Shown in pieces: positions 24,728 to 33,900 of a DNA stretch of 39,147 nucleotides (position 1 is its first letter; each line of letters begins with the position of its first letter). A model generated the notes under the pieces. It saw only the letters and a list, made by a program, of their open reading frames with translations. It did not search any database and was not told the DNA's origin. The translations under genes were made by a program, and so were the position numbers. Origin of the DNA: Candidatus Peribacter sp. (lineage in GTDB: Bacteria; Patescibacteriota; Gracilibacteria; Peribacterales; Peribacteraceae); contig JAUSKD010000007.1 in the NCBI GenBank assembly GCA_030647195.1, positions 1 through 39,147 on the forward strand, written 5' to 3'.

Positions 24728-26191
24728 TTACACAACCCCCAATTCTTGTTCCATGGCCCGAACTTCACGGAGAAGTTGCGGATCATTCTGCATCTTCTCC
24801 TCGATCTTGCCGCATGCGTTCATCACGGTGGTGTGGTCGCGGCCCGAGAAGACCTCGCCCAGCCGCACGTAGCTCATGCGCAGGTGCTTCTTGCCCAGAA
24901 ACATCGTGATCTGGCGCGGCATCAGGATCTCGCGCACGCGCGAGGCGCCGATCATGTCCTGCACCGAGACCGAGTAGTAGCGGCTGACGCACTCCAGCAC
25001 GTCCTGGAACGTGGGCGCGCGCTTGGGTGTTGATTCGAACCCCACCTGCTCCTCCTCCGCATGCGGATCGCGGCTGAGTTTACGCATGATTTCGGCGATG
25101 CTCTTCACCGTGGGCATGCGCGACTCGAGCTCGTACTGGGCCACCGCCTGCATCAAAATGCCCTCGAGCTCGCGAACGTTGCGGGTCGTGTGCTCCGCGA
25201 TGAACTGCAGGACAGTCATGTCGATCATCAGCTCATACTCACGTGACTTCTCGACCAGGATGGCCAGACGCGTTTCGTAGTCCGGCACCGAAATGTCGGC
25301 GATCATGCCACGCGCGAAGCGCGAGATGAGTCGGTCTTCGAGCTGCATCTCCTGCGGGGGCCGGTCGGCCGACAGGATGACCTGCTTGCGGTCCTCGTAG
25401 AGGGCGTTGAACGTGTGGAAGAACTCCTCCTGCGTGCGCTCCTTGTTCGCAAGAAACTGCACGTCGTCGATGATGAGCACGTCCACCTGCCGGTAGCGGC
25501 GCCGAAACTGCTCCATCTTCTGCTGGCGGATCGCCTCGATGACCTGATTGGTGAAATCCTCCGTGGTCGTGTACACCACGACCGCCCGGGGCATCTGCCG
25601 GAGGATGGCGTTGCCCGTGGCCTGCAGCAGGTGTGTCTTGCCCAGCCCCACGCCGCCGTAGAGGAAGAGCGGGTTATAGCGTCCGCCGGGAGCCGCGGCC
25701 ACCGACTGGCACGCCGCATGGGCGAGGCGGTTATTGGCGCCGACCACGAAATGCTCCAGCGTGTAGCGGGGATTCAGGATCTTGCTGACGACCCCCTCGG
25801 CCATCTTGACCTCGGGCTTGCCCGGCAACTTGCGCCGCTTCTGTTCGGGGAACACCTCGAGCAGATCCACCGACCGTTCACGGTTGTCTTTGAGTCCCCC
25901 GTCGACGGTGTAGACGATCTTCTCGATGGAAGGGTCGAGTGCCTGCGCGATCTCGAGCGTCATCACGCGGTAGTGCTCCATGTGCCACGACAGCGACATG
26001 GGCAACGGCAACCCCACGATCAGCGTGCCGGCATCTTTGCCCAGGATCGCCGTATCCCGGAACCACGTGATGAAGGCACTGCGCTGCAGCTTCTCCTCCA
26101 ATTTGCGCAGGATGGCAATCCACAAGCCTTGATCCACGTATTCCGCCACGGGAGTGGCGGCGGGAATGCTAGAAGAGACGGACGATGTCAT
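24728..26191 (-). CDS. dnaA: Chromosomal replication initiator DnaA
   Basis: AAA+ ATPase that opens the replication origin. Domain I occupies residues ~20-100 (QGLWIAILRKLEEKLQRSAF in the family position). Domain III has Walker A YGGVGLGKTHLL, Walker B VLIIDDVQFLAN and the arginine-finger region DRLISRFARG. Domain IV carries the DNA-binding signature MPRQITMFLGKKHLRMSY with GRDHTTVMNA. 487 residues. The start overlaps the 3' end of rseP by 23 bp, so it is probably translated from the same message. It lacks the usual dnaN, rpmH or gyr neighbours. Confidence 0.97.
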   Translation of the reverse strand: MTSSVSSSIPAATPVAEYVDQGLWIAILRKLEEKLQRSAFITWFRDTAILGKDAGTLIVGLPLPMSLSWHMEHYRVMTLEIAQALDPSIEKIVYTVDGGLKDNRERSVDLLEVFPEQKRRKLPGKPEVKMAEGVVSKILNPRYTLEHFVVGANNRLAHAACQSVAAAPGGRYNPLFLYGGVGLGKTHLLQATGNAILRQMPRAVVVYTTTEDFTNQVIEAIRQQKMEQFRRRYRQVDVLIIDDVQFLANKERTQEEFFHTFNALYEDRKQVILSADRPPQEMQLEDRLISRFARGMIADISVPDYETRLAILVEKSREYELMIDMTVLQFIAEHTTRNVRELEGILMQAVAQYELESRMPTVKSIAEIMRKLSRDPHAEEEQVGFESTPKRAPTFQDVLECVSRYYSVSVQDMIGASRVREILMPRQITMFLGKKHLRMSYVRLGEVFSGRDHTTVMNACGKIEEKMQNDPQLLREVRAMEQELGVV

Positions 26192-27278
26192 AGAAGGTGA
26201 TGAGCAGGATGAGCAGGATGAGTACCGAGAACCCGAGCGCGTTCGAGAGCGCCTCGAACCGCCGGTTGAGAGGACGCCGCGTCACCGCCTCGACGAGCAC
26301 GAAGAGCAGCCGGCCGCCGTCCAGGGCGGGGAACGGAAGGAAATTCAAGATAGCGAGACTCAGGCTGATGAGCGCGACTAAGCGCAGGTACGTCATGAAC
26401 CCGGCCTGCACCGAGGAATACGTGAGCCGGGCGATGCCGACGATGCCCGTGATCCCCTCGGGAACGCGTCCGCTCTGTGCGAGGGATGAGACGAGCGTTC
26501 CGATGCCGAGCACCGTCTGGACCGTCATGATTTTGGCTTCGCGCAGCGCCAACATGGCCGATGTCCCCACGCCCCTTAAGGGCGCGGAAAGCTTGCGCGG
26601 GAACGTAGAGATGACCACGCCGGACTTTCCGTCCTTAAGCGAAACAGTGAACTTTTCTTCTTTGGCCCCCTCCCCTTCCCCCACAAGCACCAGGTACGAA
26701 ACCCTGCGCTTCCCTTCCTGGATCTGCCCGACCTGCTCTGCAAGCGTAATCGGAATGTCATTCACCTTGAGAAGGACGCTCTTCTCGGGCACACCCGCGA
26801 CCGCCGCCGGCTCGCCGCTCAGCACCTGCTCAATCACGACGCCCGTCGAGAGCGAGATGATGCCCCGGTCGGCGTGCGCCTGCATGTCGGCCATCTCGAA
26901 GTATGTGGGAATCCACCGCCCCACCGAGAATCCGAAGACGAGCAGCACGAACGCGAGGATAAAATTCATGGTGACCCCGGCAGACAGAATCACGATGCGC
27001 GCAACGAGGGAGGCACTGTGAAAACTCCCGGGCTTGTTACGCTCATGTTCCGCGAGCGCGTTCTCGCCTTTGAGTCGCACGAACCCACCGAAGGGAATCC
27101 AGTTGAGCGTGAAAACTGTCCCGCCCCTTCTGAAGAGCGTGCGCGCCTTTGGCGGCAAGCCGAAGCCAAACTCCTCGACCGTGACCCCCGCCTTGCGCGC
27201 CGCCATGAAGTGCCCGAACTCATGGATGAGGATGAGCAGCGTCAGCAGAACAACGAAGGCCACTGCTGTGAGAAGCAT
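26169..27278 (-). CDS. rseP: Site-2 intramembrane metalloprotease RseP
   Basis: Zinc protease that cuts transmembrane substrates such as anti-sigma factors or leftover signal peptides. HEFGH lies in the first membrane helix (residues 19-23). A single PDZ-like domain lies around residues 125-200 (AAVAGVPEKSVLLKVNDIPI). The second active-site motif LNFLPFPALDGGRLLF is near residue 315, with Asp as third zinc ligand. ATG 27278 is preferred over GTG 27284. It is followed by dnaA with a 23-bp overlap. A pair of DnaA-box-like sequences lies 29 bp upstream. Confidence 0.95.
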   Translation of the reverse strand: MLLTAVAFVVLLTLLILIHEFGHFMAARKAGVTVEEFGFGLPPKARTLFRRGGTVFTLNWIPFGGFVRLKGENALAEHERNKPGSFHSASLVARIVILSAGVTMNFILAFVLLVFGFSVGRWIPTYFEMADMQAHADRGIISLSTGVVIEQVLSGEPAAVAGVPEKSVLLKVNDIPITLAEQVGQIQEGKRRVSYLVLVGEGEGAKEEKFTVSLKDGKSGVVISTFPRKLSAPLRGVGTSAMLALREAKIMTVQTVLGIGTLVSSLAQSGRVPEGITGIVGIARLTYSSVQAGFMTYLRLVALISLSLAILNFLPFPALDGGRLLFVLVEAVTRRPLNRRFEALSNALGFSVLILLILLITFYDIVRLF

Positions 27279-27306
27279 GGTCACAGGTTCCGCATGCTAG
27301 TCGCTC

Positions 27307-27332
27307 GGTGGATAACTGAAAAGTTTTCCACA
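27307..27332. promoter_or_regulatory. Facing pair of DnaA-box-like sequences upstream of rseP-dnaA
   Basis: TTATCCACC on the minus strand (27315-27307) and TTTTCCACA on the plus strand (27324-27332) each differ by one base from TTATCCACA. Together they make a near-perfect inverted repeat (GTGGATAAC/GTTTTCCAC). They could mediate DnaA autoregulation. Confidence 0.4.
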
Positions 27333-27428
27333 CCCACTTCGTCTTGCTCTGCCAGCGCAACAGTACGGAATGTATGAACGTCAGCTCGACTTTATTTTTC
27401 GCTCCAGGATTTATCGTGCGCGATTACC

Positions 27429-27545
27429 CATCCGGCTTCGTTCGTCCTCGCTCAGCTCGAACGAAACTACGCCGCGATTTTGCCTTCATAAGCCGGATGC
27501 CACGGCGTAGTGACGGCGGAGCGCAGCGGAGCCGCACGAAGCCGG
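27429..27545. repeat. Compact element with competing palindromes
   Basis: CATCCGGCTT (27429-27438) pairs perfectly with AAGCCGGATG (27490-27499). The overlapping CCGGCTTCGT (27432-27441) pairs perfectly with ACGAAGCCGG (27536-27545). Also present are CGTTCG/CGAACG (27439-27444 with 27458-27463) and CTACGCCG/CGGCGTAG (27467-27474 with 27503-27510). No gene is evident. Confidence 0.65.
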
Positions 27546-27552
27546 GCAATCC

Positions 27553-28200
27553 CTAAATTCTCTTGGCATCATGAGCGATTACCCACGCATCAACACGTTG
27601 TACTCCTGACGCTTTGAGCGTTTGGGCACATCGGTCGAGCGTCGTTCCTGTGGTGGAGAGATCATCGATGAGCACGACATGCTGCGGCGGGTGAGGAACC
27701 GTGCAGCGGAATGCTCCGTCCATGGCAGTCAGCCGGTCGGCGCGGCTGCGTTTCATCTGCGACCCGGTCCAGCGCGTGCGCTTCAGAAGCGGCAGAACAG
27801 TGAGTCCCCTCTCTCTGGCAACAACACGGGCGAGCAGCTCAGACTGGTTGAACCCGCGCTGGAACCGACGGATCCAGTGCAGCGGAACCGGGCAGAGGAC
27901 GAAAGTTCCGTCCGTCACTGCGGCGGCACCGGCGATCAGGTGGCCGAGCTCCCGGTCGAGCGCAGGAATACGTCCGTACTTGAAGGTGTGAATGGCTTTC
28001 TTCAGGAGCGGCGAGTCGGCATACGTACTCGCGGCGACGAGACGATCCAAAAAACGGACGCCACGCTTGCGCAGAGCAAGAGTTTCCTCGATGACCGGAT
28101 GAGGAACGAGTTTGCTCCGCTCCTGCTCCGTGATCCACTCCCCTTCCGCTCCCGAAAGGGAACGGCGGGGGAAGAAGAGATCGAGGAAGTGCTGCCACAT
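27553..28200 (-). CDS. comF: ComF-family phosphoribosyltransferase-like protein
   Basis: ComF proteins assist uptake of transforming DNA. The phosphoribosyltransferase signature VVLIDDLSTTGTTLD is near residue 175, preceded by CPVPLHWIRRFQRGFNQSELLA (core VPLHWIRRFQRGFNQ) and ADRLTAMDGAF. The N-terminal zinc ribbon of the family is lost: the segment FPRRSLSGAEG lacks the expected Cys-x-x-Cys. 215 residues. A TACAAT hexamer nine bases before ATG 28200 suggests a leaderless message. No other competence gene is in the window. Confidence 0.85.
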   Translation of the reverse strand: MWQHFLDLFFPRRSLSGAEGEWITEQERSKLVPHPVIEETLALRKRGVRFLDRLVAASTYADSPLLKKAIHTFKYGRIPALDRELGHLIAGAAAVTDGTFVLCPVPLHWIRRFQRGFNQSELLARVVARERGLTVLPLLKRTRWTGSQMKRSRADRLTAMDGAFRCTVPHPPQHVVLIDDLSTTGTTLDRCAQTLKASGVQRVDAWVIAHDAKRI

Positions 28201-28209
28201 AGGAGGAGT

Positions 28210-28215
28210 ATTGTA
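28210..28215 (-). promoter_or_regulatory. -10 hexamer TACAAT for comF
   Basis: It ends nine bases before ATG 28200; no good -35. Confidence 0.45.
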
Positions 28216-28269
28216 GCGCTTTGCTTGTGGCCATAGGCCTCTCTTGGTACCCTTTCACGGCACTCAAAA

Positions 28270-28346
28270 GGGCAGTTAGCTCAGTTGGTTAGAGCGTCGC
28301 GTTGACATCGCGGAGGTCACTGGTTCGAATCCAGTACTGCCCACCA
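28270..28346 (+). tRNA. tRNA-Val (GAC anticodon)
   Basis: Acceptor GGGCAGT/ACTGCCC, discriminator A and encoded CCA. The anticodon arm TCGCG-TTGACAT-CGCGG gives GAC. The T arm is GGTTCGAATCC. The DUF4238 gene begins about 40 bases downstream. Confidence 0.96.
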
Positions 28347-28387
28347 TTCCAAGACAAATCAGCAGGAAAACGATAATCTTGAAACCT

Positions 28388-29305
28388 ATGGCACAAGGAC
28401 GTCCCGTGGGCCATCACTTTCTCCCTCGTTTCTACCTAAAAGCATTCTCGTTCGAAAACAGAGAGATACCTCCTATTTGGGTTCACGAAAAAGATCATGT
28501 ACCAAGGATATTACCAATTAGCGTTGTTGCTAAAGAAACACATCTCTACTCGACAAAGAAAAATGATCAGGAGAGTCGAGATACCATCAATGAGACCGTT
28601 CTAGGAAAGATTGAAGACTACATTGCACCCGTCTTCCGCAAAATCCTCGAAAACGAGGGTAATATTATTCTATCGACAGAAGAAAAAACTCACTTCGCTG
28701 CATTTGTTCTATTGATGTCTGATAGGACTCCTCGGGCCTTTAGGATAATAGACAAAAGCTTCAAAAAACATGAGGTAGAAACCTACCACAAAGCGATGGG
28801 GCAGATGACGGATAAAGATTTTAAAATTGTTTATGAATCCGTGCTTTCTCGTCATCCAGAAATGCAAAATGTCTCTTTTGCAGAAGCCAAGCAAATAATG
28901 CTGGAAGGACCAACAGTCGACAACATACGACTATCCCATAGCGCCGGGATATATTCGATGTGGGCTTCTGTTGAGCAGATGCTGCCCGTGGTTATGAAGA
29001 TGGATTGGAAATTCTGGGTGCCCGATGATAATAGAGTTTTCTTCACGTCTGATGATCCTGTTGTCGCAACTATTAGAGATGAAAGAGGTTTGCTCAGACC
29101 CCTTAAGCCTGGGTGGGGTCATCCCTCAGTAGAAGTCACTCTTCCTTTGGCACCAAGACTATGCTGTTGTGTCAGTCACGGAGGCGGCACCGGTCGACTG
29201 CTTCTCGGCGACGAAGGTGTCCCCTTTATGAATGAATTGCGAGTGATAATGTCTAACCGATTTATTTACTCATCGAGAAAACTGGATTTGGGGGGATCTA
29301 TTTAA
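28388..29305 (+). CDS. DUF4238 family protein
   Basis: The N-terminus GHHFLPRFYLKAFS matches the (H)HxxPRFYL opening typical of DUF4238, and FFTSDDPVV near residue 220 matches the family's second block (FxTSDxPV). LPLAPRLCCCVSH follows. The molecular function of the family is not established. The start is ATG 28388; TTG 28379, preceded by AGGA, is possible. The gene is clearly more AT-rich than its neighbours and lies directly behind tRNA-Val, consistent with horizontal acquisition. No integrase and no repeated tRNA end were found beside it. Confidence 0.8.
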   Translation: MAQGRPVGHHFLPRFYLKAFSFENREIPPIWVHEKDHVPRILPISVVAKETHLYSTKKNDQESRDTINETVLGKIEDYIAPVFRKILENEGNIILSTEEKTHFAAFVLLMSDRTPRAFRIIDKSFKKHEVETYHKAMGQMTDKDFKIVYESVLSRHPEMQNVSFAEAKQIMLEGPTVDNIRLSHSAGIYSMWASVEQMLPVVMKMDWKFWVPDDNRVFFTSDDPVVATIRDERGLLRPLKPGWGHPSVEVTLPLAPRLCCCVSHGGGTGRLLLGDEGVPFMNELRVIMSNRFIYSSRKLDLGGSI

Positions 29306-29617
29306 GAAACGAGATGATGTTCAGGCTCTTTCGGATGAAACTGAGACACTTGATCGTCTTTATTAGAAAAGGACAATCTGCATAATTATTTCCCACGGGC
29401 GGGGCGCACCGCGGGGGGTGAAGGGGAAGGCCCTGTAACAATCGTTCGCCGACGAGACGAGCCGAAGCCTTGGAGGCGAGGCGAGGAGGCACAGGGCCGG
29501 GCGGAGGAGCGTCGGTGCGCCGGCGTTTTGGCGTCACCTTTGTCGCCGGACAAAGGTGACAAACATCCGATAAACAAAACAAATGCAGAATACTTTCCCG
29601 AGTCAGACAAAAACCAC
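29306..29617. other. GC-rich, highly structured intergenic region without a gene
   Basis: A perfect 12-bp stem with four-base loop lies at 29533-29560 (GTCACCTTTGTC/GACAAAGGTGAC). GGCCCTGT (29429-29436) pairs ACAGGGCC (29491-29498) around a purine-rich 54-base interior. Neither hairpin has a T-run. The region changes abruptly from the AT-rich gene to GC-rich sequence near 29395. Confidence 0.55.
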
Positions 29618-29623
29618 TAGGAT
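29618..29623 (+). promoter_or_regulatory. Possible -10 (TAGGAT) for the TauE/SafE gene
   Basis: It ends nine bases before ATG 29633, matching the leaderless spacing of other genes here. The -35 is weak. Confidence 0.3.
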
Positions 29624-29632
29624 CCCTGCAAC

Positions 29633-30388
29633 ATGTTCGCCCTGCTCTCACACCAATCTCTGCTCATCTTCCTCATCGGTTTTGTCGCAAGCTTCCTCGC
29701 CACGACCACGGGGGGCATCGGGCTGGCCGTCATTCCCGCTCTGATGCTCTTTGGCCTCTCGCCCCTGCAGGCATCCGCCACGTTACGCCTGGCCATCACA
29801 CTGGGTGATTTCACGGGGCTGCACCGCCTTGAACGGGCCGGAAAAGTCGTCCGTCCGATGATCCTGCCCGTCCTCCTGCTCGGCATTGCCGGCGCACTCA
29901 TCGGCTCATTCATCCTGCTCTGGACCCCGGGGCCGCTCGCGGAAAAACTCTTCTCGGGTTTCATCCTGCTCACGGTCGGCATGTCGCTCCTGAAGCCGAA
30001 CTTCGGACTTCAGTCCCAGCACCGGCAATCACAAAAGAAGAAGGCAGCGGGCTACACATCAATCTTCTTCCTGAGCATCCTCAGTACCTACTTCACCGCA
30101 GCCACGGGATTGCTGGGCCGCACCGCCATCATGCTGTGCTTCGGCCAGACGTTTTTAGAGAGCTCCGCCACGCGCAAAGTGCAGAGCCTTGGCATGGGGG
30201 TGACCTCCACCATCATCTTCATCGTGAGCGGCAGCGTGCACTGGACGGCCGCCGCGGTCCTCGTACCCGCCGTCACGCTGGGTTCGCTGTTCGGCTCTGC
30301 ATATGCCATCCGCAAGGGCGAGCGGTGGGTCAGAAACCTCTTCCTCATCGTTGTCGCGGCGACGGCAATCATCCTCCTGCTCAAATGA
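29633..30388 (+). CDS. TauE/SafE-family membrane permease
   Basis: This family exports or imports small anions, often sulfite or organosulfur compounds. 251 residues form two halves of about four helices each. The first half contains GFVASFLATTTGGIGLAVIPAL (family block, core ATTTGGIG) and SATLRLAITLGDF. The second half repeats the pattern with STYFTAATGLLGRTAIML and SATRKVQSLGMGV. The substrate cannot be told from sequence. It has its own possible promoter and no co-directional close neighbour. Confidence 0.85.
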   Translation: MFALLSHQSLLIFLIGFVASFLATTTGGIGLAVIPALMLFGLSPLQASATLRLAITLGDFTGLHRLERAGKVVRPMILPVLLLGIAGALIGSFILLWTPGPLAEKLFSGFILLTVGMSLLKPNFGLQSQHRQSQKKKAAGYTSIFFLSILSTYFTAATGLLGRTAIMLCFGQTFLESSATRKVQSLGMGVTSTIIFIVSGSVHWTAAAVLVPAVTLGSLFGSAYAIRKGERWVRNLFLIVVAATAIILLLK

Positions 30389-30489
30389 TTTTTATTGGCT
30401 TCTATAAGCCATGAAATCACAATGATTCTTTGATCATAATTCGGAGAACCTGCAACTCCCCTGCAATGGGCGAAATGCCGTTTTTCCGC

Positions 30490-30495
30490 TAGAAT
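30490..30495 (+). promoter_or_regulatory. Possible -10 (TAGAAT) upstream of the 155-residue gene
   Basis: An AT-rich stretch with TAGAAT and then TATAAG lies about 30 bases before ATG 30525. There is no clear -35 and no Shine-Dalgarno in the leader. Confidence 0.3.
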
Positions 30496-30524
30496 ATAAG
30501 GATTTATACACACCAACATCACCC

Positions 30525-30992
30525 ATGAACGAAACACACATCCTCGTCGAATGGACGGCCCCCGAGAAGCCCCCGCACAACCGGGATAAGCGCTGGTACC
30601 TGCTCGCGGGAGGCATCGCGGCACTGATGCTCGCCTACGCGCTGTACACGCAGGCCTGGACCTTTGCGGTCGTCATCGTGCTGCTCGCGGTCATCTACGG
30701 GCTCATCCACGGCAAACCACCCATCACGCACACCGTGCAGGTCTCGAGTCAGGGACTGAAGTGGGATAAGCACCTGATCCCGTGGAGCGATCTGGAGAGT
30801 TTCTGGATGCTGCAGGGGCCGGGATACGTGGAGTTGCACATCGACCGCAAGAAGCAGAGAGGGAGCTTGCTCGTACAAACGGGCGACTGTCCTCCGCTCG
30901 AGATTGTCTCTGCACTGTCGCAGTTCATCACGCTCATCTCTGATCGCCGTGAAAGATTACTTGACTACATAATTCGTATCTGTAAACTTTGA
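30525..30992 (+). CDS. Small membrane protein with PH-like C-terminal domain (155 aa)
   Basis: A cytoplasmic N-terminus (MNETHILVEWTAPEKPPHNR) is followed by two close membrane helices at about residues 24-60. A ~85-residue domain then follows with alternating strands (HTVQVSSQGLKWDKHLIPW, SDLESFWML, YVELHID, SLLVQT). This pattern resembles bacterial PH-like/DUF5673-type domains; the call is by shape. The stop is one base before the ATG of the 1531-residue gene, so the two are translationally coupled and probably act together. Confidence 0.75.
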   Translation: MNETHILVEWTAPEKPPHNRDKRWYLLAGGIAALMLAYALYTQAWTFAVVIVLLAVIYGLIHGKPPITHTVQVSSQGLKWDKHLIPWSDLESFWMLQGPGYVELHIDRKKQRGSLLVQTGDCPPLEIVSALSQFITLISDRRERLLDYIIRICKL

Positions 30993-30993
30993 C

Positions 30994-33900
30994 ATGCTGA
31001 GCCTCTACGCTCTGATGCGCCTCGCCCTCAGCCGCTCTCCCCTCCGGGAGCAGCGCGAACTCCTGTTCGCAAACACCGACCCGAACGATCCCAAGAATCC
31101 GCCGGTTCCCGAAAACGAACAGCACGCGGAAGAGAACAATCCCGAAACGAACCGTACGCTGGACGATGAACATCTTGTGGAACGCGAGACCAGGAATACC
31201 GGTACACAGATCTCCTCGATTATCCGCACCTTAGACAGTGAGGAAATCTTTGAACGTTTGGGCGCAGAATTGAAGAACGGAGAGGTCTTTGACCGTCTGT
31301 TCACCCACGAAGAGTCGACGAAAGGCATTGATCTCGCCTCCATCGCAACGAGGTCAGGCATCGCCATCTACATGTCGGAACGGGAATCCGTCCTCCCGCG
31401 GGGAACCCCGCGCGAAGTCTTCTCCGCCATCCTCGACTTCGATACGAAGGATGGATTGCCCATCGAAGTGAAGCGGACATTCATCGAGATGCTCCTGCGC
31501 TCCTCCCCCGGCATCACCGCGGCATTCGCCAGGTCAACAATCACGCGCATCCAGGACTACGAGGAGCAGCAGGCCGCCATCGAAACCGCCCGAACACGAT
31601 TCGAGAAAGAAGAAATGCTCGGAAAAATCGGCGCAGAGGGCATGGCCGTGGCATCGCGGTTGAGCCTCGGCGAGATCCCCAACATCCAGGCTGCCGTGAA
31701 CGAGATCGGCGCGAAGCACCCGCTCACAATGGATCAGGTGCGCGAGCTGTATACCACACTCGATAACGTCAGTGAGGCGATGCGCAAGGCGCGAGAATTC
31801 GGCAACCGCTACTGGGGCACCGCAAAAGTGCTCCCGGCGGAGGAGGACGAGAAACGGAAACTGGAGTATCTGACACATCTCAAAGAGCAGGCACGCGATC
31901 TCTCGCGGCTCCTCTCGATTCAATTGAGGCTGAACGCACAGGACACGGTGCAACACCTGGAGGAAGGCGCGGCAGAGGCCCTGAAGCAGCCTCATGCAAC
32001 GGGCATGGAAGATGCGATTCAGAGGAGCGCGGCGGATCCGGGCATGCGCGCCCTCAGGCTCATCGCAAAAGTGGATGACCCGGAGAACGATCTCGTGCAG
32101 GATCCCAACAATCCGAATTTCACCCGGCTTTCGGGCGAATTCCTCCGTGAAGCGGAACAACACCTCGCCACTCTCGAATCCATCCAGAAAGACGCCGGTC
32201 AACTCCTCAAGCGCTGGAAGAGCCCGGAAGGGCTGAAAGAGGAAACGCGCGACCGACAGGATCGACGCGCATGGGCCGGACGCTGTCTCCCCATACTGGA
32301 AACGGTGCTCACGGATACCGAACTCTCGCCAGAGACGCGCGGATCGCTCGTGAGATTGCAGGAACAATTGCAGGATCCCAAGGTCCTCGACGCGTTCAGC
32401 GGTGAGGAAATGGCGCGCGAGGAGTACGTACTCGGCATCCTGCATGACCGGGGAGAGCGCGCATTCATCGAAACCCAGCGCGAAGGCCGTGCCATCGAGC
32501 AAACGGTGAATCAGGAGATAGAACAATCTTCCCTTGTTCAGTGGGCGGAGAAGCGGCAGCGGGAAGTGACGACGCTGGAGAACAGTCTTACAGCGCTGCT
32601 CACGCACCCGGTGTGTACGGAACTCAACGTGAACGAACAGCTACAGGAGTACGCGCGCGATCTCCACGGACACTTGGACCTGCTCACGGAGGAGAAGATC
32701 CCCGCGCAGCGCAGGCAGGAAATGGCAACGCGCATCGGGGCGCAAATGCAACACTGGAGAACGGCTCTGGAGCGTGTCCGCGCACTGGAACAGGCGACAC
32801 AGAGTCCGATCCCATCCCAGGGGAACGCGCTTGTCATCTTTCTCAATGACGCGCAATACCAGGCCAAATTCCACCTGGCCGCCTCTCGCGCCTGCTACGA
32901 CGAAGGAAAAATCTTTATCCGCAGGACGCCGGACTTGACTCCGCAGGAATCCAACCGGCTCGTGCAGCACGAGAAGGCACACGCTCTCATCGCCATCCTC
33001 TCGGAGCAATCGCACCTGCTGCCCGAGCTCATGGAATCGGCCTTTGGCGAACTCACGGATGAACAGTGGCAACTGCTCGAAGAGCAGCGCGCACGGTGGG
33101 GCGTGCCGTCCCGTGCAGAGGTGCGGGCCGAGTACCGCCGCCTGAATCCCACTCTGCCCGAAGCCCTCTTAAACGCACGGGCGGATGCGCACTACCGCCG
33201 CCTGCTCCAAAACGAGGCCGCGGTGAGCGGCGCGCTGGCGGCCGCCGGGCATGCGGACCGCACGATCCTCGACCAGATCAGACACGCGGAACCGGGCCGC
33301 GGCGTCACTGCGCCGGAATTTACCCTGCACGAGACGGATGAACCTCCCCCCGACATTGTTGATGCGGGGGCGATGCAACAGGGTCCCGCTGACTCAAGCG
33401 CCTACAATGCGCACGAGGATCTGGAAGCCATCGAACGGATGGTCAACGGCATCCAGACTTTCGGAGACGCCTACGGGACACCGGATGGCGGAAGGCACTA
33501 TAATCCACTCTTCAAGAAGCAAGCTGACGAGATCGTGGGCAGCGGCAGCGGTGACGGCGGGTATATGGATGTCCTCAACCAACTGAAATACATCCACACC
33601 AATGGAACAACGCACACCGGGGTGGCAGTGGATCCGCAGCACAACACGAAGTATCGGGAAACCGTCCTGCAATTTAAAGAACACGTCAAAAAAACCCACG
33701 ACAAGGTGGATAAGATGGAAAAGGTATTTGCGGAGATCGCGGAGGAACCGATGTCGAAGAAGCGGACGATCTCGGAGAAACTGGGCATCCAGTGGCTCTG
33801 TGCGCTCGATATCATACGCATGTACAAAGAATTCAAAGAGGACATCGAAGGCATCTGGCACTCCATTCAGGATGGCAAGACCGCCGACGCCAAAGCGGCG

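Noticed and set aside
27344-27556. 70-codon plus-strand frame
   Set aside because: It runs through the palindromic element and its translation reflects the repeats, not a protein.
28330-29632. Attachment-site duplication of the tRNA-Val 3' end
   Set aside because: I looked for a second copy of the tRNA end after the DUF4238 gene and found none, so a classic integrated island is not shown.
29298-29651. 117-codon minus-strand frame
   Set aside because: It reads through the hairpins at 29429-29560; composition (Arg/Pro/Cys) suggests non-coding sequence.
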